From the IMG/VR virus record IMGVR_UViG_3300000116_000021, positions 1 through 21,091 of that record: 21,091 bases of DNA, one strand, 5' to 3'. Each line of letters begins with the position of its first letter. Positions within the stretch are counted from its first letter, which is position 1. A model generated the notes under the pieces. The model searched no databases. It had not been told where the DNA came from and saw nothing but the letters and a program-made list of their open reading frames with translations. This DNA is from a virus. Shown here in pieces: positions 1 through 6,175 of this stretch. The position numbers were made by a program, and so were the translations under genes.

Positions 1-502
1 CGAAGAGAGAACGGCAGATGGATACTGCATGATCTGAACCACCAACCATAAGACAGTATCCACGCTCCAAACCGTAAACACCACCGCTAGTACCACAGTC
101 AAGATACGCGATGCCCAACTTTGAACAATACTCTGCCCGTCTCCGACTGTCCTTAAAATTGCTATTGCCATGATCAATAATAATATCTCCTTCACGACAA
201 AATTGTAGTAACTCATTGAGCGTATCCTGTACTGATTCTGCTGGGACAACCATCATAAAGATGCCTGGTTGTTCTGTATAGATTGTTTCTCCAGATTTCT
301 CTCCGTAGATACATTCTTTTTGTTTTACTACTTGAACAAGAGTTTCTATAGAAGTGGTACATCCATTGATATAACCCTTCTCATATTGTTCTTCGGATTT
401 TGCATAGTTGTTGCGATAACCATGTACTTCATGATCTGCAGCAATCAAACGGCGAGACATACCCTCACCCATTCTACCTAGACCAATCATTCCAACTTTC
501 AT
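1..502 (-). CDS. gnd: 6-phosphogluconate dehydrogenase, partial (C-terminus off the left edge)
   Basis: Oxidises and decarboxylates 6-phosphogluconate to ribulose 5-phosphate, giving NADPH, in the cytoplasmic oxidative pentose phosphate pathway. About 167 N-terminal residues are visible. They begin with an NADP-binding Rossmann loop (GLGRMG, residues 7-12) and reach the substrate-binding stretch DCGTSGGVYGLERG (about residues 128-141), which carries the family's GTSGG signature, followed by a CLMVGG segment. The ATG at 502 is chosen because the Rossmann strand starts immediately after it; an AAAGG-like ribosome site lies upstream. Cyanophages often carry gnd together with talC and cp12, both present in this window. 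The oxidation step feeds NADPH and ribose to phage nucleotide synthesis (established for the family, inferred here). The end of the gene is not visible, so completeness of the C-terminal helical domain cannot be judged. Confidence 0.95.
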   Translation of the reverse strand, partial: MKVGMIGLGRMGEGMSRRLIAADHEVHGYRNNYAKSEEQYEKGYINGCTTSIETLVQVVKQKECIYGEKSGETIYTEQPGIFMMVVPAESVQDTLNELLQFCREGDIIIDHGNSNFKDSRRRAEYCSKLGIAYLDCGTSGGVYGLERGYCLMVGGSDHAVSICRSLF

Positions 503-542
503 AATAACCTTTTATGCAATTTATCTATATTGAGGTATACAA

Positions 543-734
543 TTAATATGAGTCCAAATCAATATCTTCAATATTAACTGAAGATTTTTTAAGATTCTGT
601 TTTTTACCAAAGGGATCGTTTTGATAGTAAGATTCCCACTCAACGGGTCTCCAAGAATTTATATCCTGTCGAATTCCATCAATACTCTCCTCAATATTCT
701 TGAGTTTATACTCAATACGTTCCCAAGGTTGCAT
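543..734 (-). CDS. Small hypothetical protein (63 aa)
   Basis: Unrecognised 63-aa soluble protein, predicted helical in its first half (MQPWERIEYKLKNIEESIDG) with a polar, acidic C-terminus. The open frame extends upstream to a TTG at 779, but that codon lies inside the stem-loop of a terminator, so the first ATG at 734 is preferred. A weak GGGA-like ribosome site precedes it. The gene lies between that terminator and gnd. No function can be assigned. Confidence 0.6.
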   Translation of the reverse strand: MQPWERIEYKLKNIEESIDGIRQDINSWRPVEWESYYQNDPFGKKQNLKKSSVNIEDIDLDSY

Positions 735-760
735 GGCATCCCACTTAGTTATTATCCAGT

Positions 761-791
761 ATAAAACCCCCTTGACCAAAAGTCAAGAGGG
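761..791 (-). terminator. Rho-independent terminator
   Basis: Read on the minus strand, CTTGAC (787-782) pairs with GTCAAG (776-771) around a 5-base loop. The stem is extended by three G:C pairs (CCC 791-789 with GGG 770-768) past a single bulged base at 788, and is followed by TTTTAT (766-761). It sits just after the 817-1014 gene and would end transcripts coming from it. Confidence 0.72.
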
Positions 792-816
792 TAGGATAAC
801 GGATTTACGTGAATAT

Positions 817-1014
817 TTAAATTAAAGCACCTTTCAAACTACTATCTGATAAGATTCGCTTACAAATCTTCTTGCACGAAGACTGCGAATCATCACATTC
901 TATCAAACATTCAAAATAATCGTTAATGGCTTGGTCTTTTGAATTGCACATATCGACAGTCTGTTCAAACTTTTTCCATTCAGATAACTGATTATAGGAT
1001 AGTAAATTATGCAT
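817..1014 (-). CDS. Small cysteine-containing hypothetical protein (65 aa)
   Basis: Unrecognised 65-aa helical protein with five cysteines (residues about 23, 36, 40, 47 and 51), the last four spaced as C-x3-C and C-x3-C. That spacing suggests a helical hairpin held by disulfides, or a metal site. The ATG at 1014 is supported by a GGAG ribosome site 7 bases upstream. The gene is preceded by a promoter-like sequence (1082-1112) and followed by a terminator (761-791), so it could be a single-gene transcription unit. Function is unknown; the arrangement is typical of small early phage genes that act on the host, but that is inference. Confidence 0.72.
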   Translation of the reverse strand: MHNLLSYNQLSEWKKFEQTVDMCNSKDQAINDYFECLIECDDSQSSCKKICKRILSDSSLKGALI

Positions 1015-1081
1015 AGTAATCTCCAGAGATAAAATTTTGCTTGCTAAATTTAAAGTTTTAATTCACCCAAACTACTCCCAA

Positions 1082-1112
1082 ATTATACTCTATATATGTC
1101 ATTTGTGTGCAA
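1082..1112 (-). promoter_or_regulatory. Possible sigma70-type promoter
   Basis: On the minus strand TTGCAC (1112-1107) and TATAAT (1087-1082) are separated by 19 bases, slightly long. It lies in the 150-base gap 1015-1163, which has no gene, and points at the 65-aa gene starting at 1014. The -10 is perfect; the spacing lowers confidence. Confidence 0.42.
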
Positions 1113-1163
1113 ATCAATACAATTATGCAATAAAAATTTATGCCTACGAGTTTATACTTACTA

Positions 1164-1514
1164 TCATTTAGATTTTATTATATGCGTTACCACCTCTAAA
1201 ATACCCTTACGGAATAATAGTTTACACTCTGGAAATGGTGAATATTTACAATCCCAAGAGTGAGGATATACTTTAATAATACCAGTAAAACTGCATGGTT
1301 TACATTTACCTCTATTTCCATTCTTAACCCACTTAAACTCTCCAGTATCCTCTCGAAAATCATAAGTTCCGCTACAATCAATTTCCCATAAACATCCCAC
1401 ATGATCCAAAAAATAATTGCCCATCATATATGACAAATCCTTTGTCTGTAAGATTCTACTATTGAACCCAGGACCAAGGTCATAATTATTATTAATAGTA
1501 TCAAACATACCCAT
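1164..1514 (-). CDS. Hypothetical protein of the MGMFD-start type (116 aa)
   Basis: Unrecognised function. The N-terminus (MGMFDTINNNYDLGPGF) resembles short phage proteins that start MGMFD and often carry a zinc-ribbon-like core; here a CKPC pair is seen at residues 71-74, with further cysteines at 41, 47, 89 and 97. The sequence is rich in beta-type residues in the middle. The ATG at 1514 lies four bases after the stop of the upstream 135-aa gene and has a GGGGTG ribosome site within that gene's end, so the two are probably translated together. A structural zinc site is possible but not shown. Confidence 0.7.
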   Translation of the reverse strand: MGMFDTINNNYDLGPGFNSRILQTKDLSYMMGNYFLDHVGCLWEIDCSGTYDFREDTGEFKWVKNGNRGKCKPCSFTGIIKVYPHSWDCKYSPFPECKLLFRKGILEVVTHIIKSK

Positions 1515-1518
1515 ATGC

Positions 1519-1926
1519 TTACACCCCAGGATTTTTATTTAAATAATTACCTCTCCAATCACAGTATTTAATACAATCATCAAGATACCAACCTAGATTT
1601 TTATTTGCTGTTTTTGAAGTTTTTGGTTTGTACACTATACTGGAAACAAAGTCAACAAATGCATGAGTTACTAATTCAAATTCTTCATCTATTCTGCAAA
1701 TTTTAAAATACTTTTTATTGCGACTTTCACAATCAATAACAAAAGCACCAATCTCTAAATTTTTTTCAATCTCTCTTCTTTTAAATTTTGTTTCTAGAGT
1801 TATTCCATCTGTTGCTTCAATACGATCAATAATCCACAAATTCTCTCTTCTATAGTCTTTATTAAGAGCAATACAGAGCAATCCTACCTTATTGAGTAGT
1901 TTTTTCTTACTATCATCCCATTCCAT
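1519..1926 (-). CDS. Hypothetical protein (135 aa)
   Basis: Unrecognised 135-aa protein with mixed alpha/beta character, basic at the N-terminus (DDSKKKLLNK), no signal peptide and no membrane segment. Residues 45-80 look like alternating strands and may form a small beta barrel, but I cannot name a family. The ATG at 1926 is the first in frame. Directly upstream is a 13-bp perfect inverted repeat (1933-1966) that would sit in the leader and could affect its expression. It is followed four bases later by the 116-aa gene. Confidence 0.68.
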   Translation of the reverse strand: MEWDDSKKKLLNKVGLLCIALNKDYRRENLWIIDRIEATDGITLETKFKRREIEKNLEIGAFVIDCESRNKKYFKICRIDEEFELVTHAFVDFVSSIVYKPKTSKTANKNLGWYLDDCIKYCDWRGNYLNKNPGV

Positions 1927-1932
1927 AAAAAT

Positions 1933-1966
1933 AATGTAAAGGTATTACTATCTATACCTTTACATT
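1933..1966 (-). repeat. Perfect 13-bp inverted repeat with 8-base loop
   Basis: Bases 1933-1945 and 1954-1966 are exact reverse complements (core ATGTAAAGGTAT) around an 8-base loop. On the minus strand the second arm is followed by ATTATTTTT, so it could be a weak terminator of the 72-aa gene. Because it ends only about 6 bases before the ATG at 1926, it could equally be an operator or a translational hairpin for the 135-aa gene. Confidence 0.7.
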
Positions 1967-1977
1967 TAGATCAATAT

Positions 1978-2196
1978 TTAAAGATTTGGACCCCAAGTTC
2001 CACTATCACCCGATATCCTGTTCTCCAATTTATCAAATAGACTTTCCATACTCTTCATTTGATCAATCTTAGTAATCAATTCAGCAATACTATTGCAAAT
2101 AAATGGTTTCTCTTGTCTTGCTGCAAATGCCAATGCATTGCGTAGACTTGCTTCTGCATCCTCTAGTGAGTCATTAACTGATTTTGATAGTGCCAT
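1978..2196 (-). CDS. Small helical protein (72 aa), probably conserved in cyanophages
   Basis: 72-aa protein predicted to be largely helical. The first half (residues 5-30) is an amphipathic helix rich in Ala, Leu and Glu; residues 38-62 form a second helix. The pattern matches, from memory, a small protein of unknown function found repeatedly in cyanomyovirus genomes; I cannot verify this here. The ATG at 2196 has a GGAG ribosome site 6 bases upstream and a TTGTCA-N17-TATAAT promoter (2215-2243) just before it, so it begins a transcription unit inside the end of the preceding oxygenase gene. No function is proposed. Confidence 0.75.
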   Translation of the reverse strand: MALSKSVNDSLEDAEASLRNALAFAARQEKPFICNSIAELITKIDQMKSMESLFDKLENRISGDSGTWGPNL

Positions 2197-2214
2197 AATT
2201 CTCCAGTTTTGTAT

Positions 2215-2243
2215 ATTATACCATTAAAGGAACCAAGTGACAA
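2215..2243 (-). promoter_or_regulatory. Sigma70-type promoter for the 72-aa gene
   Basis: On the minus strand TTGTCA (2243-2238) and a perfect TATAAT (2220-2215) are separated by 17 bases. The -35 lies inside the last codons of the two-domain oxygenase gene and the -10 in the 27-base gap before the ATG at 2196. Confidence 0.62.
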
Positions 2244-3384
2244 TAGAATATCTTGTTCCTTTTGTTACCTCCATGATTTGATGTGGGTACATGAAATTAG
2301 CAGGGAACATAATTACAGATCCAACTCCACCTCTGATCTGTATCTCCTTATCAAAAAATGCCATATTACCACCTTCATAATCATCATTTAGATTAACAGA
2401 CATTGCTAATGTTCTTGGTTGTTCATTATAGCTGTCAGTATGTTCAGTATAATATCCTCCAGTCTCATATCTTAGCAGATCATATCCACTATCAGTCTTT
2501 AAAAAACATTTTGGAAATTCTGAGATGTACTTTTGTGCAGCATAATTTGTATTTTTAAAGATTAACTCATCAATCTTCTTTCGTGTACTCTGATTTTTTT
2601 CTATAATATTTGGGAGTGAGATATTCATAACGTCACAATTACGAACATTCTTATTTTCTAGTTTTTTGGAACTAATCTTAGCAGATTGCCACTCATTAGA
2701 TTTTTTATATTCATCCAAAATAGTTTTACACTCTTCTGGTGTGAATATGCTATCATAAACCTTAATATACTCAGCAAGAGGACTTTCGCTTACATTGGAA
2801 TTGGCACTAGTAGTAATTGTTTCCAATTTAACTTCGTCATCACGATATCTGTGATCCTTATCAAAGTAATATCTGAAGTTTGGTCCTTTACTTTTTACAT
2901 AATGCAAAAATACTTGGGTACATAATTCACCTTCAAACAATTCTCTACCATGCATACCTTCCGTACCAAGGTACAGCATAGCATCTCCTGGAGACAAAGA
3001 CACTTCATTTCTTTTACCCTCTGGTGTCTCAATCCAAATATCCCATACCTCACTACATTCTAAATTTATAGTAAGAGAGATTTCACATTGAGGTTTATCT
3101 ACATGAGCGGCAAGGGTATTCCCTTTTTTATATTGTCTTGCATATGTGTAAGTTGGTAGAACAGATTCTCCTACAAACTCACCAATTATTGCATTTTTCT
3201 CTACCAAAAGTTCAACAAATGGTATAAAGTCATACTTTGCAGAACAATTTTGTACCTGAGGATCATCAGATATGTGATGATCCTCACAATAGGTATTGAA
3301 TTGTTCTGCTAAACTTTTTGCTCTTGAGGATGATATAAAATTAGGAATAACGATATAGTTATTCTCTGTCAATTGTGCATTCAT
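2224..3384 (-). CDS. Two-domain 2OG-Fe(II) oxygenase (tandem fusion)
   Basis: 386-aa protein made of two double-stranded beta-helix dioxygenase domains. Domain 1 (about 1-180) has His94-x-Asp96 (HVD) and a distal His145, but no obvious Arg/Lys about 10 residues after it to hold 2-oxoglutarate. Domain 2 (about 203-386) is prolyl-4-hydroxylase-like, with His315-x-Asp317 (HTD), His368 and basic residues Lys375/Arg378 in a typical C-terminal strand. Such enzymes hydroxylate proteins, nucleic acids or small molecules using Fe(II), O2 and 2-oxoglutarate; the substrate here is unknown. Its start overlaps the preceding stop by one base (TAATG), and it follows the tail-collar genes, so modification of a virion protein is a reasonable guess. 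Single-domain forms are common in cyanophages; the tandem arrangement is the unusual part. Confidence 0.88.
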   Translation of the reverse strand: MNAQLTENNYIVIPNFISSSRAKSLAEQFNTYCEDHHISDDPQVQNCSAKYDFIPFVELLVEKNAIIGEFVGESVLPTYTYARQYKKGNTLAAHVDKPQCEISLTINLECSEVWDIWIETPEGKRNEVSLSPGDAMLYLGTEGMHGRELFEGELCTQVFLHYVKSKGPNFRYYFDKDHRYRDDEVKLETITTSANSNVSESPLAEYIKVYDSIFTPEECKTILDEYKKSNEWQSAKISSKKLENKNVRNCDVMNISLPNIIEKNQSTRKKIDELIFKNTNYAAQKYISEFPKCFLKTDSGYDLLRYETGGYYTEHTDSYNEQPRTLAMSVNLNDDYEGGNMAFFDKEIQIRGGVGSVIMFPANFMYPHQIMEVTKGTRYSIVTWFL

Positions 3385-4268
3385 TATTGTTTAGTGTCAT
3401 CAACTTCATCATCAACTTCATCATCAACTTCTTGGACAAGACTATCAAGAACTATTCCAGATTCATCTTGAGCAATCAAATTTTCAATCTCTGAAACCAC
3501 TTGCTCTTCACTATCATCTTCAAATAGAAGTTCCAAGTTAAACTCACTATCAAGAATAGTAAGATCAATATCACCTATGGTTTTATCAGATATAACCTCA
3601 TCTTTAAAATGTTCGTCATCAATTACATCATCAAACAAACTAGGATCAACATTACCATCAAATAAAGTAATATTATCAAGACCATTAGTCGAATATAAAG
3701 TAGGTTCTTGATTTTCTATAACATCCTGATTATAAAACAATTCTTCATGTTGCCTAGCGACTTGTTCATGAATATTGTCCATTTGTGAATCATGATCACT
3801 CATCATTTCCAACAAAGAAGAAGAATGTCTATCTTCCTGCTCCCTCAGTTGTGTTTGAAGTTTATCATATGCATCCTTATCTTGTTCTTGAGCTTTTGTT
3901 AAAGCACTGGCATGACGAATTTGCATTTCTTCCATCTGTTCTTCAAGTTCTTTCATTGCTTCAGACCAAGAATATGCGTCCTTCTTTTCTTGTTCTTCTT
4001 CTGAGATTCTTTCCAATTCTTTTTTATGAGATTCTATCTTCCAAGCATCAACATATTTTTCAATATTTGATCTTGTAGCAGGATCATTTGGTCTATCTGC
4101 AGAGTCATACTCAATCTGACCAATACCTTCAAGAGTTCCATTATCAGTCCATTGAATTGCCCAAAGATGTTCAATATCGGGGAATGGCCAATCTTTCTCA
4201 TCAAACCAAACACCTTTACCATCTACGGAAATATATCTATCCGCTTCAATTAAAGTAAACTTTTTCAT
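3384..4268 (-). CDS. Coiled-coil, acidic-tailed protein, probably tail/virion associated
   Basis: 294-aa protein in three parts. Residues 1-75 resemble the N-terminal module of small phage proteins found beside tail-fibre genes (pattern: ISVDGKG, then aromatic HLWAIQW, then a G-x-IEY strand). Residues 80-180 are a long charged coiled coil rich in Glu, Gln and Lys. Residues 185-294 are strongly acidic and end in a repeated VDDE motif. There is no signal peptide or membrane segment. It overlaps the upstream 110-aa gene by ATGA and the downstream oxygenase gene by TAATG, so the three are translationally coupled. A structural or chaperone role in tail assembly is inferred from position only. Alternatively the acidic tail could be a DNA mimic; there is no direct support for that. 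Confidence 0.62.
   Translation of the reverse strand: MKKFTLIEADRYISVDGKGVWFDEKDWPFPDIEHLWAIQWTDNGTLEGIGQIEYDSADRPNDPATRSNIEKYVDAWKIESHKKELERISEEEQEKKDAYSWSEAMKELEEQMEEMQIRHASALTKAQEQDKDAYDKLQTQLREQEDRHSSSLLEMMSDHDSQMDNIHEQVARQHEELFYNQDVIENQEPTLYSTNGLDNITLFDGNVDPSLFDDVIDDEHFKDEVISDKTIGDIDLTILDSEFNLELLFEDDSEEQVVSEIENLIAQDESGIVLDSLVQEVDDEVDDEVDDTKQ
3397..3430 (-). repeat. Triplicated 12-bp tandem repeat coding for VDDE
   Basis: On the plus strand the unit TCATCATCAACT occurs twice in full plus one partial copy, coding for VDDEVDDEVDD near the C-terminus of the coiled-coil protein. This kind of in-frame repeat can change copy number by slippage. Confidence 0.75.
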
Positions 4269-4597
4269 TCTTCAACCTCTTCTACATGTGCGGGAATTGC
4301 TTTATGTTGTCTTGACTGATGTAACATCTGTACGGATGCAGAGAGAACGTTTAGGTTGCTCTCATTTGCCTTTACCATCTCATTCCTAAAAGATTCTACA
4401 GCAGCACTAGTTGATCTCTGCTGGTTAGAATTTTCAATAGCTAACATTGGCATCCAAGTAACTGCACATCCCCATTCATCAACAGGTTCTCCTGTTTGTG
4501 GATGCATACCTCTAATTTGAGTATACCAGGAACATTCAAGCCCGATACAATCCTTACCAATAAGAGGACAGAATTTACCAACTTCTAACTTTGCCAT
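4265..4597 (-). CDS. Small conserved phage protein with four N-terminal cysteines (110 aa)
   Basis: 110-aa protein. Its N-terminal half holds Cys10, Cys17, Cys22 and Cys44 in a CPLIGKDC...ECSWY...GCAVTWMP arrangement that could bind zinc or an iron-sulfur cluster; the C-terminal half is helical (IENSNQQRSTSAAVESFRNE). From memory this two-part layout recurs in short phage proteins near tail-fibre genes, but no activity is known to me. It starts at 4597 in the 33-base gap after a collar gene and couples to the next gene by an ATGA overlap. A TATAAT lies at 4624-4619 just upstream, with only a poor -35. Confidence 0.7.
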   Translation of the reverse strand: MAKLEVGKFCPLIGKDCIGLECSWYTQIRGMHPQTGEPVDEWGCAVTWMPMLAIENSNQQRSTSAAVESFRNEMVKANESNLNVLSASVQMLHQSRQHKAIPAHVEEVEE

Positions 4598-4630
4598 AAT
4601 AAATAACCACTTATTATAATTATACCATAT

Positions 4631-5188
4631 TTAGTTTAATCGACACAAGATAACATCTACATATGTTACTGCCAAATCAACGTCAAGTGATGCTGATGTG
4701 TCGATGTCAACACTTCCACTAAACGGGTGATTATGTGATCCACCCCCACCAGCAGGAACCATAGTTCCAGTTACAGTAGACCCAGATACTAATCTTGCGC
4801 CAGTATTACTAAATGGTGTAGCATTAGCTCCACCAGCAGGACCAAAATATGATTGGTGAGTGTGATTAGGCAATTCTGAAATAGATAAAGTATGATTTCC
4901 TACAGATGCATTAACTACAGGGAATATTTGATCTATATCAACACTTAAATCTGCTGTTCCAAACAAAGTACTAGTAAATGATATAGATCCTCCATTTCCA
5001 CCACCAACCCCATTGACAAGTCTAAGAGCTTTATTGTTCTGAGATGTATCTTGAGTCCATCCAGTTGGAGCAGTTGCTTGAAAAAATACTTTCTTTGTTC
5101 CTGCAGGATACTGCCAATAAAAACTGTTAATGACATTACTCGGATCAAGTAAATCAAACTCTACTCCATTAGCATTTAAACGTGCCAT
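4631..5188 (-). CDS. Tail collar/short-fibre protein, T4 gp12-like (copy 2)
   Basis: 185-aa fibre protein probably exposed on the phage tail and used for host attachment. After a short N-terminal module it has the collar pattern FFQATAPTGW (35-44), NKALRLVNG (52-60), then LPNHTH (106-111) and SHNHPF (151-156). In T4 gp12-type receptor-binding tips, His-x-His pairs like these bind a metal ion in the trimer. Gly/Ser/Asn-rich linkers separate the His motifs. It sits one base after a paralogue (5190-5753) with the same motifs in the same order but a different loop between them. The N-terminal region has drifted from the usual fibre start, so attachment to the virion may differ. The name is by motif; exact fibre type cannot be told. 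Confidence 0.85.
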   Translation of the reverse strand: MARLNANGVEFDLLDPSNVINSFYWQYPAGTKKVFFQATAPTGWTQDTSQNNKALRLVNGVGGGNGGSISFTSTLFGTADLSVDIDQIFPVVNASVGNHTLSISELPNHTHQSYFGPAGGANATPFSNTGARLVSGSTVTGTMVPAGGGGSHNHPFSGSVDIDTSASLDVDLAVTYVDVILCRLN

Positions 5189-5189
5189 A

Positions 5190-5753
5190 TTAATTAAACT
5201 TGCAAATAATTACGTCAATATACTGAAGTCTCAAATCAATCGAACCAGAACCATTTACATTAAAATTTACACTACCTGTGAATGGATGATCATGTGCCTG
5301 TCCAATTCCTTGAGGAGATGTAACACCACCAGTCTGATTACTACCTTGCGTTCTAAATGTTGAACTGCCACCACTGGCACTCGCAGTTCCTCCAGTTAAA
5401 GAATTGTGAGTATGATTTGGAATTTCAGCAATAGATAGAGTATGTCCTCCAACTGTACCAGCAACAGGTACTACACTATTGAATCCTACAGTCAAACTGC
5501 TCGTAGTGCTAGGAAATGTTGAGCTAAAAGAATTACCTCCAGAACCACTTTGATTACCATATCCAAATCCTCCACCAGTTCCATTAACTAGGCGTAACGC
5601 CTTATCATTATGAGCAGTAACTTGCGACCATCCAGTAGGTGCTGCTGCCTGATAAAATACACTTACTGTATTTCGAGCTAAAACGGAATACTTAGAAGAT
5701 AATGATGTACCATCACTAAAAGTAACCCCAGTGGCGGTTAGTTGAGCTGCCAT
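5190..5753 (-). CDS. Tail collar/short-fibre protein, T4 gp12-like (copy 1)
   Basis: 187-aa paralogue of the next gene. It starts with a fibre repeat of the type common in cyanophage fibres (GVTFSDGTSLSS, residues 9-20), then VFYQAAAPTGW (32-42), KALRLVNG (51-58), IPNHTH (111-116) and HDHPF (154-158). The paired His-x-His motifs match the metal-binding receptor tip of T4 gp12-like collar proteins. A Ser/Gly-rich loop (117-150) between them is the most divergent part between the two copies, as expected for a receptor-contacting loop. The ATG at 5753 follows an AAGGAAG ribosome site and a GATAAATA late-promoter-like box at 5788-5781, consistent with late, structural expression. Confidence 0.87.
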   Translation of the reverse strand: MAAQLTATGVTFSDGTSLSSKYSVLARNTVSVFYQAAAPTGWSQVTAHNDKALRLVNGTGGGFGYGNQSGSGGNSFSSTFPSTTSSLTVGFNSVVPVAGTVGGHTLSIAEIPNHTHNSLTGGTASASGGSSTFRTQGSNQTGGVTSPQGIGQAHDHPFTGSVNFNVNGSGSIDLRLQYIDVIICKFN

Positions 5754-5780
5754 CTTACAAATATACTTCCTTTATTTACT

Positions 5781-5788
5781 TATTTATC
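5781..5788 (-). promoter_or_regulatory. Late-promoter-like box (GATAAATA)
   Basis: GATAAATA on the minus strand, about 28 bases before the ATG of the first collar gene, close to the T4 late -10 box TATAAATA. Such AT-rich octamers can occur by chance (AATAAATA also occurs inside a gene near 11095), but the position before a structural gene is right. Confidence 0.42.
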
Positions 5789-6059
5789 AACTACATTTAA
5801 TCCAGAATCCATCACCAGTAAACTCCCACCCATCTGCAAGAACTTCTTGATAGTTATTATAGGTATCTTTAAACCCCTCAGGGACATATGGAGGCCACTG
5901 TTCTCTATAAAATTGTTGCGTCCATCCATCATTATATGGGGATGTTGCTTGAATCTGATTCATAATATCAGGATAGATCTGACGCCTTGGTTCATCAATA
6001 CCCACCTCACGTTCATAAACTGTTTTACCACCATCAGGCGATTCATAGATTTTTGTCAT
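5787..6059 (-). CDS. Hypothetical protein (90 aa), probably virion associated
   Basis: 90-aa protein starting MTKIYESPDGGKTVYERE, a pattern (short peptide, DGG turn, then charged strand) I associate with small cyanophage proteins near fibre genes. The C-terminus is rich in Trp, Tyr and Gly (EVLADGWEFTGDGFWIKCS). No known catalytic motif is visible. The start at 6059 is the only sensible ATG. It lies two bases after the stop of the 37-aa gene and is directly followed by the collar genes behind a late-type promoter box. A structural role is inferred from position. Confidence 0.68.
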   Translation of the reverse strand: MTKIYESPDGGKTVYEREVGIDEPRRQIYPDIMNQIQATSPYNDGWTQQFYREQWPPYVPEGFKDTYNNYQEVLADGWEFTGDGFWIKCS

Positions 6060-6061
6060 GG

Positions 6062-6175
6062 TTATTTGTAAATAAAGGGATCATCTTTTGCAAGACTTTT
6101 TTTTAATCTTGAATACTTTTTATTTTCAATATAATCTTCAATGCGATTAAAAATCTTTTTTAAGTAAGTCAGCAT
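6062..6175 (-). CDS. 37-aa basic peptide, family of two in this window
   Basis: Small gene read directly from the sequence: ATG at 6175 to TAA at 6062. The product begins MLTYLKKIFNRIEDYIENKK and ends SLAKDDPFIYK. It is a basic amphipathic helix followed by a short DPFIYK tail. A second small gene (8110-8202) has the same plan and ends DPYIYR, which strongly suggests both are real and related. It overlaps the end of the SGNH hydrolase gene by 29 bases and stops two bases before the next ATG. Function unknown; a peptide of this sort could bind a host protein or a membrane. Confidence 0.72.
   Translation of the reverse strand: MLTYLKKIFNRIEDYIENKKYSRLKKSLAKDDPFIYK

Noticed and set aside
269-481. 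Plus-strand open frames such as this one and those near 2686, 5742, 7702 and 19939
   Set aside because: All lie opposite well-supported minus-strand genes, have no ribosome sites and give low-complexity or unnatural proteins. They are antisense shadows.
735-779. TTG start at 779 for the small gene ending at 543
   Set aside because: The codon lies in the loop side of a terminator hairpin and has no ribosome site; the ATG at 734 fits better.
4619-4642. TATAAT with a TTGTGT 18 bases upstream before the 110-aa gene
   Set aside because: The -35 matches the consensus at only three positions and the area is very AT-rich, so it is mentioned but not listed as a promoter.
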